A model generated the notes under the pieces. That model was given only the letters and a program-made list of their open reading frames with translations. It ran no database searches and was not told where the DNA came from. The position numbers were made by a program, and so were the translations under genes. Shown piece after piece: positions 46,354-54,973 of a stretch of DNA of 64,000 nucleotides. The DNA comes from Thiocystis violascens DSM 198 (GTDB lineage Bacteria > Pseudomonadota > Gammaproteobacteria > Chromatiales > Chromatiaceae). Location: contig NC_018012.1 of NCBI RefSeq assembly GCF_000227745.2, positions 310,001 through 374,000 on the forward strand. The letters run 5' to 3'. Every line of letters starts with the position of its first letter. The first letter of the stretch is position 1.

Positions 46354-46373
46354 AGGGCGCTTGCTCGCGCCCT
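46354..46373. terminator. Hairpin between convergent genes
   Basis: AGGGCGC and GCGCCCT, with a six-base loop, between the SprA-like gene and yjfB-like gene. It could end transcription from either side, although there is no clear T-tract. Confidence 0.4.
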
Positions 46374-46416
46374 GATCGCCTTGCTGCAACCGTCGACTGG
46401 CCTCGAATCGCGATCT

Positions 46417-46626
46417 TCAGGCCGTGATGTTAATGTTGCGTCCGATGTGTTCGGGCAATCCCTGCCCAGGCGCCGTTGCCGGCTCGGTCGGCAGTAGGGC
46501 GGCGACCGTTTCGGCCTGCATGTCGAGCGATTGCTTGAGCACGGAGACGGCGCTGGCGTTGGCCGTTTGGTTGGCGAGCATCGCGTTGGCTGCGCTGGGG
46601 ATGCCTGTGGTTGAAGAAACGTCCAT
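46417..46626 (-). CDS. YjfB family putative motility protein
   Basis: 69 residues from ATG 46626. MDVSSTTGIPSAANAML, then VLKQSLDMQAETVAALL and a C-terminal GRNINITA match the small YjfB (putative motility protein) family. In Bacillus and others the gene is linked to motility regulons. A TAAA with a weak sigma-28-like -10 (CTGATTTC, 14-nt spacing) lies upstream on this strand around 46740-46780, but matches only four of eight -10 positions. Function unknown. Confidence 0.8.
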   Translation of the reverse strand: MDVSSTTGIPSAANAMLANQTANASAVSVLKQSLDMQAETVAALLPTEPATAPGQGLPEHIGRNINITA

Positions 46627-46922
46627 CGTATGGCCTCTTCGGCTGGTCGATGCGGGCGGCTGGATCGCCGTTCCGTCAGAGAAGGAAATCCGCGTCCTCT
46701 GCATCCGGTTGGCGGCAGGACAGGCGCGGAAATCAGACTTTGGTTCAGAGTTTAGACGAATTCGCTGTCGATGACCGACGAATGAAGCACAATCCCGGAC
46801 ATCCAGTCGTTGGACGCCGCCGGGCATGGTGTCGTACTCAGGCGTGGCCGCGCTTCCTGGAGCACTTTAGTTTCCCGTCTCCGGGCCGTTACGGAAGTTG
46901 ATCACGAATGGAGGAACAACCG
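46627..46922. promoter_or_regulatory. Divergent intergenic region yjfB-like / 46923 gene
   Basis: About 296 bp of divergent promoter space. The weak sigma-28-like element described for yjfB lies here, and GGAGG at 46910-46914 serves the plus-strand gene. No gene of good codon character found. Confidence 0.45.
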
Positions 46923-47243
46923 ATGATGCTTGACAGTGGCGTTTCTTTCTCCTCATCCGGCGCGACCGTGCAAGGTCCGAAATGGCGTCTTTCTCCGGAG
47001 TTGGTCGTGGGTTTTCTGCCGGCTTTCCGACATCGGTCGAGCGGTGAGGTGCGGTTGTGCCAATTGACTGACGGTCGCATCGCTCGGGTTCATATTCTGG
47101 ACTCCATGCCTGCCCATTGGGTTGCCGAGCGCGATTGGGATGGACGTCCCTCGGCGCTGGTGGCGGCCGTGGAGCCGGGCTATCTGCGTGGCGACGCCTT
47201 CTGGTGCCTGGCGGATCTCGCGCGTCCCGGTCTGGATGGTTGA
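46923..47243 (+). CDS. Conserved hypothetical protein
   Basis: 106 residues from ATG 46923, chosen over ATG 46908 because GGAGG at 46910-46914 is spaced eight bases before it. Soluble, with WRLSPELVVGFLPAFRHR, then RIARVHILDSMPAHWVAERDW, a Trp-rich C-terminus. I do not recognise a family. It precedes a PilZ gene by about 70 bp and may be cotranscribed with it. Possible small regulator; function unknown. Confidence 0.6.
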   Translation: MMLDSGVSFSSSGATVQGPKWRLSPELVVGFLPAFRHRSSGEVRLCQLTDGRIARVHILDSMPAHWVAERDWDGRPSALVAAVEPGYLRGDAFWCLADLARPGLDG

Positions 47244-47314
47244 TCGGCATGGCAGGCGGTCTGGCCATGATGTTTCCCGTGGACACGGGAATTCCCTGTT
47301 GGCAGAGGACGAAC

Positions 47315-47599
47315 ATGGACTCCGACAAACGTCGACATCGGCGTCTTCCCATGGAAGTCGAGGTTGAGCTGCATCGCTCCGGTCAACCGATGCGGGTGGT
47401 CCAGACCGAGGATCTGAGCGTTGGCGGGGTCTTGCTGATTCTGGATGTCCCCGACCGTCCACCGCTGGGAACGCAGGTTCAGGTCCGGGTGGTTGGAACG
47501 CTGGGCGAAGGCGAAACCCCGCCCATGGTCGATGCAACGGTCGTGCGTCATGCGCCCGCCGGGGTTGCGGTCCAATTTTCCGACGACGCGTTTTTGTAA
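47315..47599 (+). CDS. PilZ-domain protein
   Basis: 94 residues from ATG 47315 with AGAGGA upstream. RRHRRLPMEVEVEL gives the R-x-x-x-R loop and EDLSVGGVLL the (D/N)-x-S-x-x-G motif; a strand near VVRHAPAGVAVQFSD completes the PilZ barrel. Expected to bind c-di-GMP. An alternative start at 47249 would add a hydrophobic segment and is less likely. Confidence 0.85.
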   Translation: MDSDKRRHRRLPMEVEVELHRSGQPMRVVQTEDLSVGGVLLILDVPDRPPLGTQVQVRVVGTLGEGETPPMVDATVVRHAPAGVAVQFSDDAFL

Positions 47600-47631
47600 C
47601 CCGCGGACATCCCTGTTCGTTGCGAGGTGTG

Positions 47632-48642
47632 ATGATGTTACTTCCATCCGTCGTCAAGTTACCCCTATCCGCTGCGCCACGGTCGGTTTCCAGCCCGAAC
47701 CAGGAGATCGCTCGGGCCAATGTTCGCCCGCCTGTCGCGCTGTCCGCGCCGCCCAGCGTGCAGGCTGGATCCGGCGATCTGGCCGCCCAGATTAAAGCGC
47801 GTCTGGAGCAGGATCTTGACTACCAGATCCTGCGTAAATCCTTCGCCCTGGATGCGGGGGATGAGTCGCGCCGAGCCTCGGACGGCGCTTCTGCGGCCAG
47901 AGTCGATCCGCACGCCGGGGCTGCTTTCGCTGGCGGGCGTTCGGCGGTGCTGGAGGCGCGGATGGGCGACGGCTCCATCGCGACGGCAAACCTTGAGTTG
48001 CAGGTCTCCTGGAGCCAGGCGTCGAGCACCCGCTTCGAACTCGACACGAGCAGTCTCGACTCCAGCCTTACGCTCCAGTTCCAGAGCGCTCGGCGACAGA
48101 CGTTCCAGATGGACCTGCGCTCAAGCGAGACCGCTGCCGTGCAGATGGGCGATCCGCTGGTGCTGGATCTGTCCGGTCGGGGGATCGCCACCACCGGCGT
48201 CGAGGCCGGCGTCCAGTTCGATCTGACCGGCGACGGTCAGGTGGAGCAGGTGAGTTTCGTGACGGGCGATAGCTGGTTCCTGGCCCTGGATCGCAATGGC
48301 AACGGTCAAATCGACAACGGCCTGGAGTTGTTCGGCGATCAGGGCGGCGCGGCCCATGGCTTTGCCGAACTGGCCCGCTATGACGGCAATGCCGATGGCG
48401 TCATCGACGCTGGCGACGAGGTGTTTTCGCAGCTGCGTCTGTTCCAGATCGGGAGCGATGGCGCCCAGACGCTCAAAACTCTGGAAGCAGCCGAGGTCAC
48501 GGCGATCGAATTGGGCTACCAGAATACCCGCAAGGCGCTGAACCTCTACGACAGCGTGGCCCAGGTCGGCCAGTTCCAGCGTGCCGACGGGAGCACCGGC
48601 GAGGCGTCCGACGTGTTGTTGGGATACCGCGCGCTCGCCTGA
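47632..48642 (+). CDS. EF-hand-type calcium-binding protein, unknown function
   Basis: 336 residues from ATG 47632 (or 47635). The N-terminal half is Ala/Arg/Ser-rich with a helical LAAQIKARLEQDLDYQIL. The C-terminal half has two EF-hand-type loops: DRNGNGQIDNGLE and DGNADGVIDAGDE. Between them is LELFGDQGGAAHGFAEL. No signal peptide is visible. Several proteins with this tandem and a preceding beta-rich segment are cell-surface or secreted; whether this one is exported is unknown. Confidence 0.7.
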   Translation: MMLLPSVVKLPLSAAPRSVSSPNQEIARANVRPPVALSAPPSVQAGSGDLAAQIKARLEQDLDYQILRKSFALDAGDESRRASDGASAARVDPHAGAAFAGGRSAVLEARMGDGSIATANLELQVSWSQASSTRFELDTSSLDSSLTLQFQSARRQTFQMDLRSSETAAVQMGDPLVLDLSGRGIATTGVEAGVQFDLTGDGQVEQVSFVTGDSWFLALDRNGNGQIDNGLELFGDQGGAAHGFAELARYDGNADGVIDAGDEVFSQLRLFQIGSDGAQTLKTLEAAEVTAIELGYQNTRKALNLYDSVAQVGQFQRADGSTGEASDVLLGYRALA

Positions 48643-48750
48643 CAGTGCAGGGGTTTCCGCCTGGATGCAATTGACGACAAGGCATCGGTTTGCGCGCCGA
48701 TGCTGCTAGACTAGGGATGACACCAGATTTGTCCATCCAGGAATCCAGCG

Positions 48751-49962
48751 ATGCAGCAGACATCAGAGGTTCTGTCGCTACTGACGGAAATCGACCTGAT
48801 TCGGGATCTTTCGGAAACCGCCCGAGAGGAATTGTCCAAGCAGTGCAGCGTTGGCGAACTCGCCCCGAAAAAGCGGATTCGTCTGACCGATATCGAAGGC
48901 AATCGTCTGTTTCTTGTCGATGGCCATGCGGTGCGTCTGACGAATGGCGCTGGCGAACGCCTGGAGAGCTATCAGGGGCTCAGCGACCCGATCGATCTCT
49001 TCGGCGATGCCAGCGGGGCAGGGGATTTCGTCATCACGGAGACGCCCTGCATCGTGCTCAGGATTCCGGTCTCGGCCCTGGACTCCGCGCTCAACTCCAG
49101 CCTCGAAGTCAGCGACATCGAACTCGACCCCGCCGAGGGCGAGTTTCTCGCGGAACTCTATGAACTCATTACGAGCAACCGGCTGGAGCTTCCGGCAAGG
49201 CCCGAGGTGGCCCTGAAAATTCAGGAACTCACCAATGATCCGGATGCCGGGGCGACGGAACTCACCGAGGTCATTCAGCGCGATGGTACCATCGCCGGCG
49301 CGCTGCTCCACGCGACCAACAGTCCGCTGTTTCGCGGCGCGAAAGAGATCCAGTCGGTGCGCGATGCCGTAATGCGCCTGGGTTTTCGCAATACCCGGAT
49401 GCTGACGACTAACCTGGCCTTGCGACAGGCCTTCAAGGCCCGGAACGAGGTCACCCGAGAGGCCATGATGGCGGTCTGGACCGATGGCGTGCTCTGCTCG
49501 GCCTACAGCTACCTCCTGTCCGATACGCTCAAGATCCTTAATCGAGAGCGGGCGCTGCTGGCGGGACTGGTGGCGGGGATCGGCGCGGTGCCGATCATCC
49601 AGTTCATCGAGATGCGGGATCGCCATCCGCAGCTGGCTCGCATCGAGTCGCTGATTGCCAAGCTGCGCAGTATTACCGGCGTGCTGGTGATCAACTACTG
49701 GGGGCTGGGCGAGGATCTGGTGGCGGTCGCGGAGCAGTCCGGCACCTGGGAGTATCGCGCCGACGCGCCCGATTACGCGAGCGTGACCACCGTGGCGCGC
49801 TGGGCCTTTCTGCAAAGCGCAGGCCGGCCGCATCCGGATGCCGCGGACGTTCCGGCGTTCGCGACCCTGGGCCTGCCGGCCCCGCCGCCTGGAGAACCGA
49901 TCGCCCAACTGGCGGGCACCGAAAAAACGCTGGAGTCCCTGAAATCGATGTTCGCCATGTGA
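48751..49962 (+). CDS. HDOD protein with degenerate cyclic-nucleotide-binding domain
   Basis: 403 residues. Residues about 1-125 resemble a cNMP-binding beta barrel (LFLVDGHAVRLTNGAG) but without a clear phosphate-binding cassette. Residues about 145-345 form an HDOD domain (LPARPEVALKIQELTNDPDAG, DAVMRLGFRNTRML); the HD pair typical of active sites is replaced (GLVAGIGAVPI). HDOD proteins act in signalling scaffolds, often together with GGDEF. One of three HDOD genes within 8 kb. Confidence 0.82.
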   Translation: MQQTSEVLSLLTEIDLIRDLSETAREELSKQCSVGELAPKKRIRLTDIEGNRLFLVDGHAVRLTNGAGERLESYQGLSDPIDLFGDASGAGDFVITETPCIVLRIPVSALDSALNSSLEVSDIELDPAEGEFLAELYELITSNRLELPARPEVALKIQELTNDPDAGATELTEVIQRDGTIAGALLHATNSPLFRGAKEIQSVRDAVMRLGFRNTRMLTTNLALRQAFKARNEVTREAMMAVWTDGVLCSAYSYLLSDTLKILNRERALLAGLVAGIGAVPIIQFIEMRDRHPQLARIESLIAKLRSITGVLVINYWGLGEDLVAVAEQSGTWEYRADAPDYASVTTVARWAFLQSAGRPHPDAADVPAFATLGLPAPPPGEPIAQLAGTEKTLESLKSMFAM

Positions 49963-49991
49963 TACCGGTGACTCGCCACAACGACTATCAT

Positions 49992-50006
49992 TCTGGACGC
50001 GGTTTA
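49992..50006 (+). repeat. TCTGGACGCGGTTTA motif, copy 2
   Basis: Exact match to 33676-33690. It lies 30 bp after the previous stop, before the GGAG and GTG of the next gene, so the open frame that runs through it is not coding. Confidence 0.85.
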
Positions 50007-50042
50007 GTCTCGACCCCGTCAGGTTTTCCGGAGCATTCACGC

Positions 50043-50906
50043 GTGCCATCAATGACCATCGAAGCCCTTGTCAAACGGACCGGCCGGCTGCTGGCCATCC
50101 CGAAGGTGGTCGGCGACGTTCTCAAGTTGCTGGACGATCCCAACAGTCGCCAGTCGGTGATCGCCAACGTGTTGGCTCAGGATCCGGCGCTGGTCGTGAT
50201 CGTGCTGCGCCTGGCTAACAGCCCTGCCTTTGCGCCCGCTCGTACCGTGGATTCCGTGGAGCGCGCGGTCATGCTCCTGGGTCGCGATCATCTCCGTCGA
50301 CTGGTGATCGCGGGTGCCGTGACGCAGGCGTCGGATCGGTTGCCGGCACAGACGCTGCTGCCGCTGGAGGTATTTTGGCATCATTCGGCCTATTGCGCGG
50401 TCATCGCGCGACTGCTGGCCGACCTGGAGTCGCCCGCCCTGGCGGGAACCGTCTTTCTGGGTGGATTGCTGCACGATCTGGGACAGTTGATTCTTTTCTC
50501 CCAGGAACCGGAGGCGGCACACCGGGCCTTTCTGCGCAGTCTGGGCGAACCGGAAGCCTTCACGCCACAGGACGCCGAGCGCGCCGAACTGGGTTTCGAT
50601 CACGCCCAGCTTGGGGGCGCACTGGCCGAGCACTGGGGATTGCCCGATATCCTGTGCGCCTGTCTGCGGTTTCATCACGACCCATTGACGGCGCCCGAAG
50701 CCTTCCGGCTGCCGGTCATTCTGGTGCATCTGGCCAATACCGCCGCGCATCTCGCCGAACTCGACTCCCGGGACTGGCGCGATGCCCCCCCGGTGGATTC
50801 CGGTATCTGGCCGTTGATCAGCATTCGCCCCGACACCGTTCTGGAACTGCTGGAGAAAGCGCAGTTTCAGGTACTGGATGTGGAAGCCCTGCGGAATCCC
50901 GCTTGA
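50043..50906 (+). CDS. HDOD-domain protein
   Basis: 287 residues from GTG 50043, which has GGAG nine bases upstream; ATG 50052 is the alternative. HDOD fold with LLAIPKVVGDVLKLLDDPNS, then SVERAVMLLGRDHLRRLVIAG. Unlike its neighbour it keeps HD residues (GLLHDLGQLILF) and a later FWHHSAYCA. Cytoplasmic; probably a regulatory or hydrolase-like protein. It is convergent with the stator-like gene. Confidence 0.85.
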   Translation: MPSMTIEALVKRTGRLLAIPKVVGDVLKLLDDPNSRQSVIANVLAQDPALVVIVLRLANSPAFAPARTVDSVERAVMLLGRDHLRRLVIAGAVTQASDRLPAQTLLPLEVFWHHSAYCAVIARLLADLESPALAGTVFLGGLLHDLGQLILFSQEPEAAHRAFLRSLGEPEAFTPQDAERAELGFDHAQLGGALAEHWGLPDILCACLRFHHDPLTAPEAFRLPVILVHLANTAAHLAELDSRDWRDAPPVDSGIWPLISIRPDTVLELLEKAQFQVLDVEALRNPA

Positions 50907-50942
50907 ACGATGAAGCCTAAATCCCGTCCCGCGGCTGGCTCG

Positions 50943-51716
50943 TCAACTCGATCCGTCCGGGGTGGGTGACGCACGGTCCGTTCCCTTTCTGTCCGCTGGC
51001 GTCCCCTCCAGCGTGATCGGCTCCAGCAAACGGGCCTCGAAATCGGTCAGCACACTGAACTCGACCCGTCGTGACGCCCTCGGATCTTCCCGCCCGTTCG
51101 CATCGCGCACCGGGCGCGAGGAGGAGAGCCCCACCGCCGCGATCCGCTCACGAAACCAGGATTCCGGTTGCAGGCTGTCCAGGCCATAGGCGAAACGCAG
51201 CACTGCCTGAGTCCGCTGCTGGCTCAGGTCCATGTTGGCGAAATAGGCCTCGAGCGGACTGGCGTTGGGGCTCCATTCGCTGGAGGTATGCCCTTCGACG
51301 CGGATCTCGCGGATAACCTCGCGGAAGGGGCGCAATTGGGCGACATAGCGCGGCAGGAAGTCTCGCAGGATCGCGTCGAATTCGGGTTTGATGCGCGCCG
51401 AGTTGCGATCGAACAGCACGTCCGGCTCGCGAAAGCGCAGGGTCAGCGTGGGCCGGTCGAACTCGGCGTTCCAACGCACCAGATCCTCCCGGAACTCCTC
51501 GTCGAGCGCCTGGTAAATCGCCTGACGCGATTCGACCGCGGTGACCCGGACCTCGGTTTCGATGGCGTGCGTGCGTTCGACCTGCGCCATGTGCAGCACG
51601 GCCAAAAATAGGAAGATCATCATCAGGGTGGCCATCAAATCGGAGACCACCAGCCAATGGGCGTCCTCCTCGCGCGCGACGGCGTGGACCGGCGGACGGT
51701 TCAGAAGTGCGTTCAT
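50943..51716 (-). CDS. ZorB/MotB-like OmpA-domain channel protein
   Basis: 257 residues. One N-terminal TM helix (about 22-44) begins with VVSDLMATLMMIFLF; the Asp at 26 is the proton-carrying position in MotB- and ZorB-type proteins. A linker and an OmpA-like peptidoglycan-binding domain (about 100-230) follow: VLFDRNSARIKPEFDAIL, IRVEGHTSS and RRVEFSVL. Closer to ZorB of Zorya systems than to MotB. It overlaps the ZorA-like gene (ATGA). It could be a proton-driven stator with an unknown load. The C-terminus ends in a Gly/Ser/Thr-rich tail. Confidence 0.85.
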   Translation of the reverse strand: MNALLNRPPVHAVAREEDAHWLVVSDLMATLMMIFLFLAVLHMAQVERTHAIETEVRVTAVESRQAIYQALDEEFREDLVRWNAEFDRPTLTLRFREPDVLFDRNSARIKPEFDAILRDFLPRYVAQLRPFREVIREIRVEGHTSSEWSPNASPLEAYFANMDLSQQRTQAVLRFAYGLDSLQPESWFRERIAAVGLSSSRPVRDANGREDPRASRRVEFSVLTDFEARLLEPITLEGTPADRKGTDRASPTPDGSS

Positions 51717-52810
51717 GCGTGCGCCCTCGCGGCGAATTCTTGACGGTGGCTCGTGAAGTGTCCATCCTCGGCGCCGAGATTGCCCAGACGTTGCTGGGTG
51801 CCGATGGCCGCGAGCACTGCGTTTTCAATCGTCTCCAGCATGACCTTCAGACGCTGATCGATGGCGGGGAAGGCTTCCCTAGCCTTGTCGCGCAGTTCCG
51901 CGATGCTGCCGAGCAGCGACTCCAGTTCCATGCCTTCGCGGCGCAGACTGATCATGGTCGCTTCCTGATCCTCGATGTGCGTGGAGATTTGACGCGCCTG
52001 CTGGGTCAGCGCCTGCAGGCTCGATTGCGAACTGGCGACCCCCTGAATGGCGAGGTCGAGTTGCTGGCCGAGCGCGTCCATGTGCTCCCGATACTGATCC
52101 TGCCACAGCAGGAGTTGTTCCACCGAGTGATCCAGTCGGCGGAAATTCTCGCCGAACTGTTCGCCCAGATTGCGGTTGAAATCACGGATGACCGATTCGA
52201 GCGCGGCGATCAGTTGGCGCGATCCCATCTCGCTCAACTGTTCGGCGAAGGAGCGCAGGGCGTCGAGATGCTGCGCGTGCTGGATCTCCAGGGTCTGAAT
52301 CAGGCGTTCGTCCAGATGAGCCACCTGGTCGGCCAGTTGCCGGGTCGTGGCCAGTTGCGCCTCCGCCAGTTGCGACTGACGCAAAAACAGCGTGCTCAGG
52401 TCCGAGGCATCGGCGGGCAGGGTCGCGTCCTCTCCGGCGTCGTCCGCCGCGAGCGGGCGGCCCCGGCGCAGCACCAGGGCCAGGCGTAGACAGGTCGAGA
52501 GCAGGATGCCGACGATACTGGTGGTGAAGGCGATCTTGAGTCCGTCGAGCAGGAGCGGGATGCTGGATTCGACGCGCGTGGCGTCGAACTCCAGCAGGCC
52601 GATCGCAATCCCGAGAAAGGTGCCCAGAATGCCCAGGGTGGTGAGCAGGGTCGGCGTGCTTTCGTAAAAGGCGATGGCGCGCCCGCGCGCGAGCATGAGC
52701 AAGGCGCCCACGAACAGCAGGATCATGGCGACGACGAAGAGACCGGTGACGGTCATGGAATCCATGCGTTCCATGGCGGCGACCAGGCCGAGGGCGATCG
52801 ATTCAAACAT
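51713..52810 (-). CDS. ZorA/MotA-like channel protein with coiled-coil tail
   Basis: 365 residues from ATG 52810 with AAGG upstream. Helices about 22-42, 58-78 and 95-115; the loop LLTTLGILGTFLGIAIGLLEFD and the later LLDGLKIAFTTSIVGILLS are hallmarks of the ZorA (MotA/ExbB-type) family. A long helical tail (about 150-340) is rich in heptads. It is shorter than typical defence ZorA proteins, which have very long tails. It forms a pair with the overlapping ZorB-like gene. Confidence 0.85.
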   Translation of the reverse strand: MFESIALGLVAAMERMDSMTVTGLFVVAMILLFVGALLMLARGRAIAFYESTPTLLTTLGILGTFLGIAIGLLEFDATRVESSIPLLLDGLKIAFTTSIVGILLSTCLRLALVLRRGRPLAADDAGEDATLPADASDLSTLFLRQSQLAEAQLATTRQLADQVAHLDERLIQTLEIQHAQHLDALRSFAEQLSEMGSRQLIAALESVIRDFNRNLGEQFGENFRRLDHSVEQLLLWQDQYREHMDALGQQLDLAIQGVASSQSSLQALTQQARQISTHIEDQEATMISLRREGMELESLLGSIAELRDKAREAFPAIDQRLKVMLETIENAVLAAIGTQQRLGNLGAEDGHFTSHRQEFAARAHA

Positions 52811-53023
52811 GATAGACCTTCCGCTCATGTGTCTCGGACTGCGCCCACTTGTCGATGGGCGCGCTTGACAGTCGACCAAGCATGATCCGGGCCAGAGAGC
52901 GTTATCTTCTAATAAACAGAGGCTTGAGAAAGGCGAATGACGTGATTGAGGAGGTCGTCAAGCGCGGTCATGGGCGCTTGCGTCAATATTTCGACGAGCA
53001 GAGCCCTGTGCTCGCGTGACTTT

Positions 53024-53035
53024 GGGCGCGGTTTA
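53024..53035 (+). repeat. GGGCGCGGTTTA motif next to motB stop
   Basis: Read on the minus strand, TAAACCGCGCCC follows the motB stop codon immediately. Fifth copy of the dispersed motif. Confidence 0.7.
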
Positions 53036-53914
53036 TCAATTCTGATCGAGAAGCTGGTTCGCGGTCGTGGTCTCTTCGTGGATCGCCGCGTCGGTTTTCT
53101 GATTCATGACGATGATGCTGATGCGACGATTGATCGGATTATTGATGTCGGCCTTATCGAAGGGCACGGTGTCCGCGAAGCCGACCACGCGGCCGATCTT
53201 GTCTTCCCGCATCCCTCCCGCCACCAGCGCGCGTCGGGCGGCATTGGCGCGTTCGGTGGATAACTCCCAATTGCTGAAACCGGCACGTGCCAGTGGGCGC
53301 GCATCCGTGTGTCCGGTCAGACTGATCCGATTCGGCACCTGATTGATCATGGTTCCCAACTCCCGCAGGATGGCGCTGGTGTAATGCTTGAGCTGAGTAT
53401 CGCCCGAGTCGAACATGGGGCGGTTTTCTTCGTCGACGATCTGAATGCGCAGTCCTTCGGACACGATGTCGATCAGAAGCTGCTCCTTGTACGGGGCTAG
53501 CGTTGCGCTCTGCTTCAGGGCGTCTTCCAGTACCTTCCGCAGCGATTCCAGGCGGGCCTGATCCTGCGTTTGGGCCAATTCGTCGATCTGTTCCGCGGTG
53601 GGCCGCGACGCTTCCGGAGCCATATCGATGGCGCCCTCGAAGTCGATGATGGATGGCTTGGAGCCGGTCCCTTCGCCCAGCGCCTGGGAGGGCGCGGTGC
53701 TGACGCCCTCGAACGCCGAGGGATTCTGGAAATATTGCGAGATTGCCGCTTTCTGTTCCTTGGTGGTGGCGCCCAGGATCCAGAGCAGCATGAAAAACGC
53801 CATCATCGCGGTGGCGAAATCGGCAAAGGCGATCTTCCAGGCACCGCCGTGATGGCCTCCCGACTTGAAGACCTTCCTGACGACGATGGGTTGTTTGTTG
53901 GTGTCGATCGGCAT
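53036..53914 (-). CDS. motB: Flagellar motor stator protein MotB
   Basis: 292 residues. Single TM helix (about 27-48) with the proton-accepting Asp32 in AFADFATAMMAFF. A plug-like segment and OmpA-type domain (about 180-270) follow: PMFDSGDTQL, ISLTGHTDARPL and NRRISIIVM, which bind peptidoglycan. With MotA it forms the proton-driven torque generator. It begins 60 bp after motA and ends 225 bp before the ZorA-like gene on the same strand. Confidence 0.97.
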   Translation of the reverse strand: MPIDTNKQPIVVRKVFKSGGHHGGAWKIAFADFATAMMAFFMLLWILGATTKEQKAAISQYFQNPSAFEGVSTAPSQALGEGTGSKPSIIDFEGAIDMAPEASRPTAEQIDELAQTQDQARLESLRKVLEDALKQSATLAPYKEQLLIDIVSEGLRIQIVDEENRPMFDSGDTQLKHYTSAILRELGTMINQVPNRISLTGHTDARPLARAGFSNWELSTERANAARRALVAGGMREDKIGRVVGFADTVPFDKADINNPINRRISIIVMNQKTDAAIHEETTTANQLLDQN

Positions 53915-53974
53915 GCGGGATATCTCCGGCGAAGCCGCGTCCGCTAGGGCGGGCGCTTGCGGTATGAACAGGGT

Positions 53975-54829
53975 TTAGCGGCTGCCGCGCAGATGTTGTT
54001 CCAGCTCGCCGAAGCTGGGCCGGACGTCGGAGGTCATGGTTTTGCGGCCGAACTCCACCGCCACCTGCGGGCTGTATCCCTGTACGCTGGCGAGGATGCA
54101 GGCCTTGAGGCAGGACAGGAAGCGGGTCTCGTCGGCGGCGTACCGTTCCAGCATGGTGGAGATGGGGCTGACGAAACCGTAGGCGATCAGGATGCCGCTG
54201 AGGGTTCCGACCAGGGCCGCCGCGACCAGGGTGCCAAGTTCGTCCATGGGGCCGCCCAGGGCGGCCATGGTATGCACGATGCCGAGGACGGCGGCCACGA
54301 TGCCGAAGGCGGGCAAGCCGTCGCCGACGCGCTGCACGGCGTGCGCGGTTTCCTCTGCCTCGTGATGATGGGTGCTCAACTCGATGTCCATGAGGTTGTC
54401 GAGCTCGAAGGGGTTCATGTTGCCGCTGACCACGAGCCGCATGTAATCGGAGATGAATTCCACCGCATGATGGTCCTTCAGGATTTGCGGGTATTTTTGA
54501 AAGAGCGGACTGCTGGCCGGTTCCTCGATGTCCGCCTCGATCCCCATGAGACCTTCCTTACGGACCTTGGTGAAGAGTTCGTACATAAAACCGAGCGCAT
54601 CCAGATATTCGGCCTTTTGGTAACGGGAGCCCGTGAACAGCGAGGGTATGGACTTTAGCGACTTGAGAACGACGCGCATGGGATTGGCGATGATGAAACC
54701 GCCCAGCGCAGCGCCCAGGATGATGACAAGTTCGAAGGGCTGCCAGAGTGCGACGATGTGCCCGCCCTGCGCGGCGAATCCGCCGAGAATGGAGGCAAAG
54801 ACAATGACGGAGCCAAGGATCAGATTCAC
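53975..54829 (-). CDS. motA: Flagellar motor stator protein MotA
   Basis: 284 residues, four hydrophobic helices (about 5-25, 30-50, 170-190, 205-225) with a large cytoplasmic loop. VGDGLPAFGIVAAVLGIVHTM and VAAALVGTLSGILIAYGFVSPI carry the conserved prolines. Arg- and Glu-rich loop residues that face FliG are present (e.g. MRVVLKSLKS, KVRKEGLMGIEADIEEP). Proton-type MotA by sequence. It is divergent from the HDOD-GAF gene; fliG, encoding the rotor protein, lies about 7 kb away. Confidence 0.97.
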   Translation of the reverse strand: MNLILGSVIVFASILGGFAAQGGHIVALWQPFELVIILGAALGGFIIANPMRVVLKSLKSIPSLFTGSRYQKAEYLDALGFMYELFTKVRKEGLMGIEADIEEPASSPLFQKYPQILKDHHAVEFISDYMRLVVSGNMNPFELDNLMDIELSTHHHEAEETAHAVQRVGDGLPAFGIVAAVLGIVHTMAALGGPMDELGTLVAAALVGTLSGILIAYGFVSPISTMLERYAADETRFLSCLKACILASVQGYSPQVAVEFGRKTMTSDVRPSFGELEQHLRGSR

Positions 54830-54973
54830 GCTGGCGGATTCTCAAGGGCGTTTCGCGAAGGCGGCCCGCTTGTGACGCGGGCGGTTGACGTCCAATAATA
54901 GCGATTTGGGGCATCCTCTGCTTGAACCTCGATCATGGTTCGGGGATGTCCGGCTCATCGGGGAGGCGCGACT

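Noticed and set aside
49959..50042. Upstream extension of the HDOD gene through the repeat motif
   Set aside because: No ribosome site, and the exact repeat lies within it; the GTG at 50043 has a good site.
50943..52810. Zorya antiphage defence system
   Set aside because: Only ZorA/ZorB-like genes occur; no ZorC, ZorD or ZorE, and the operon context is motAB.
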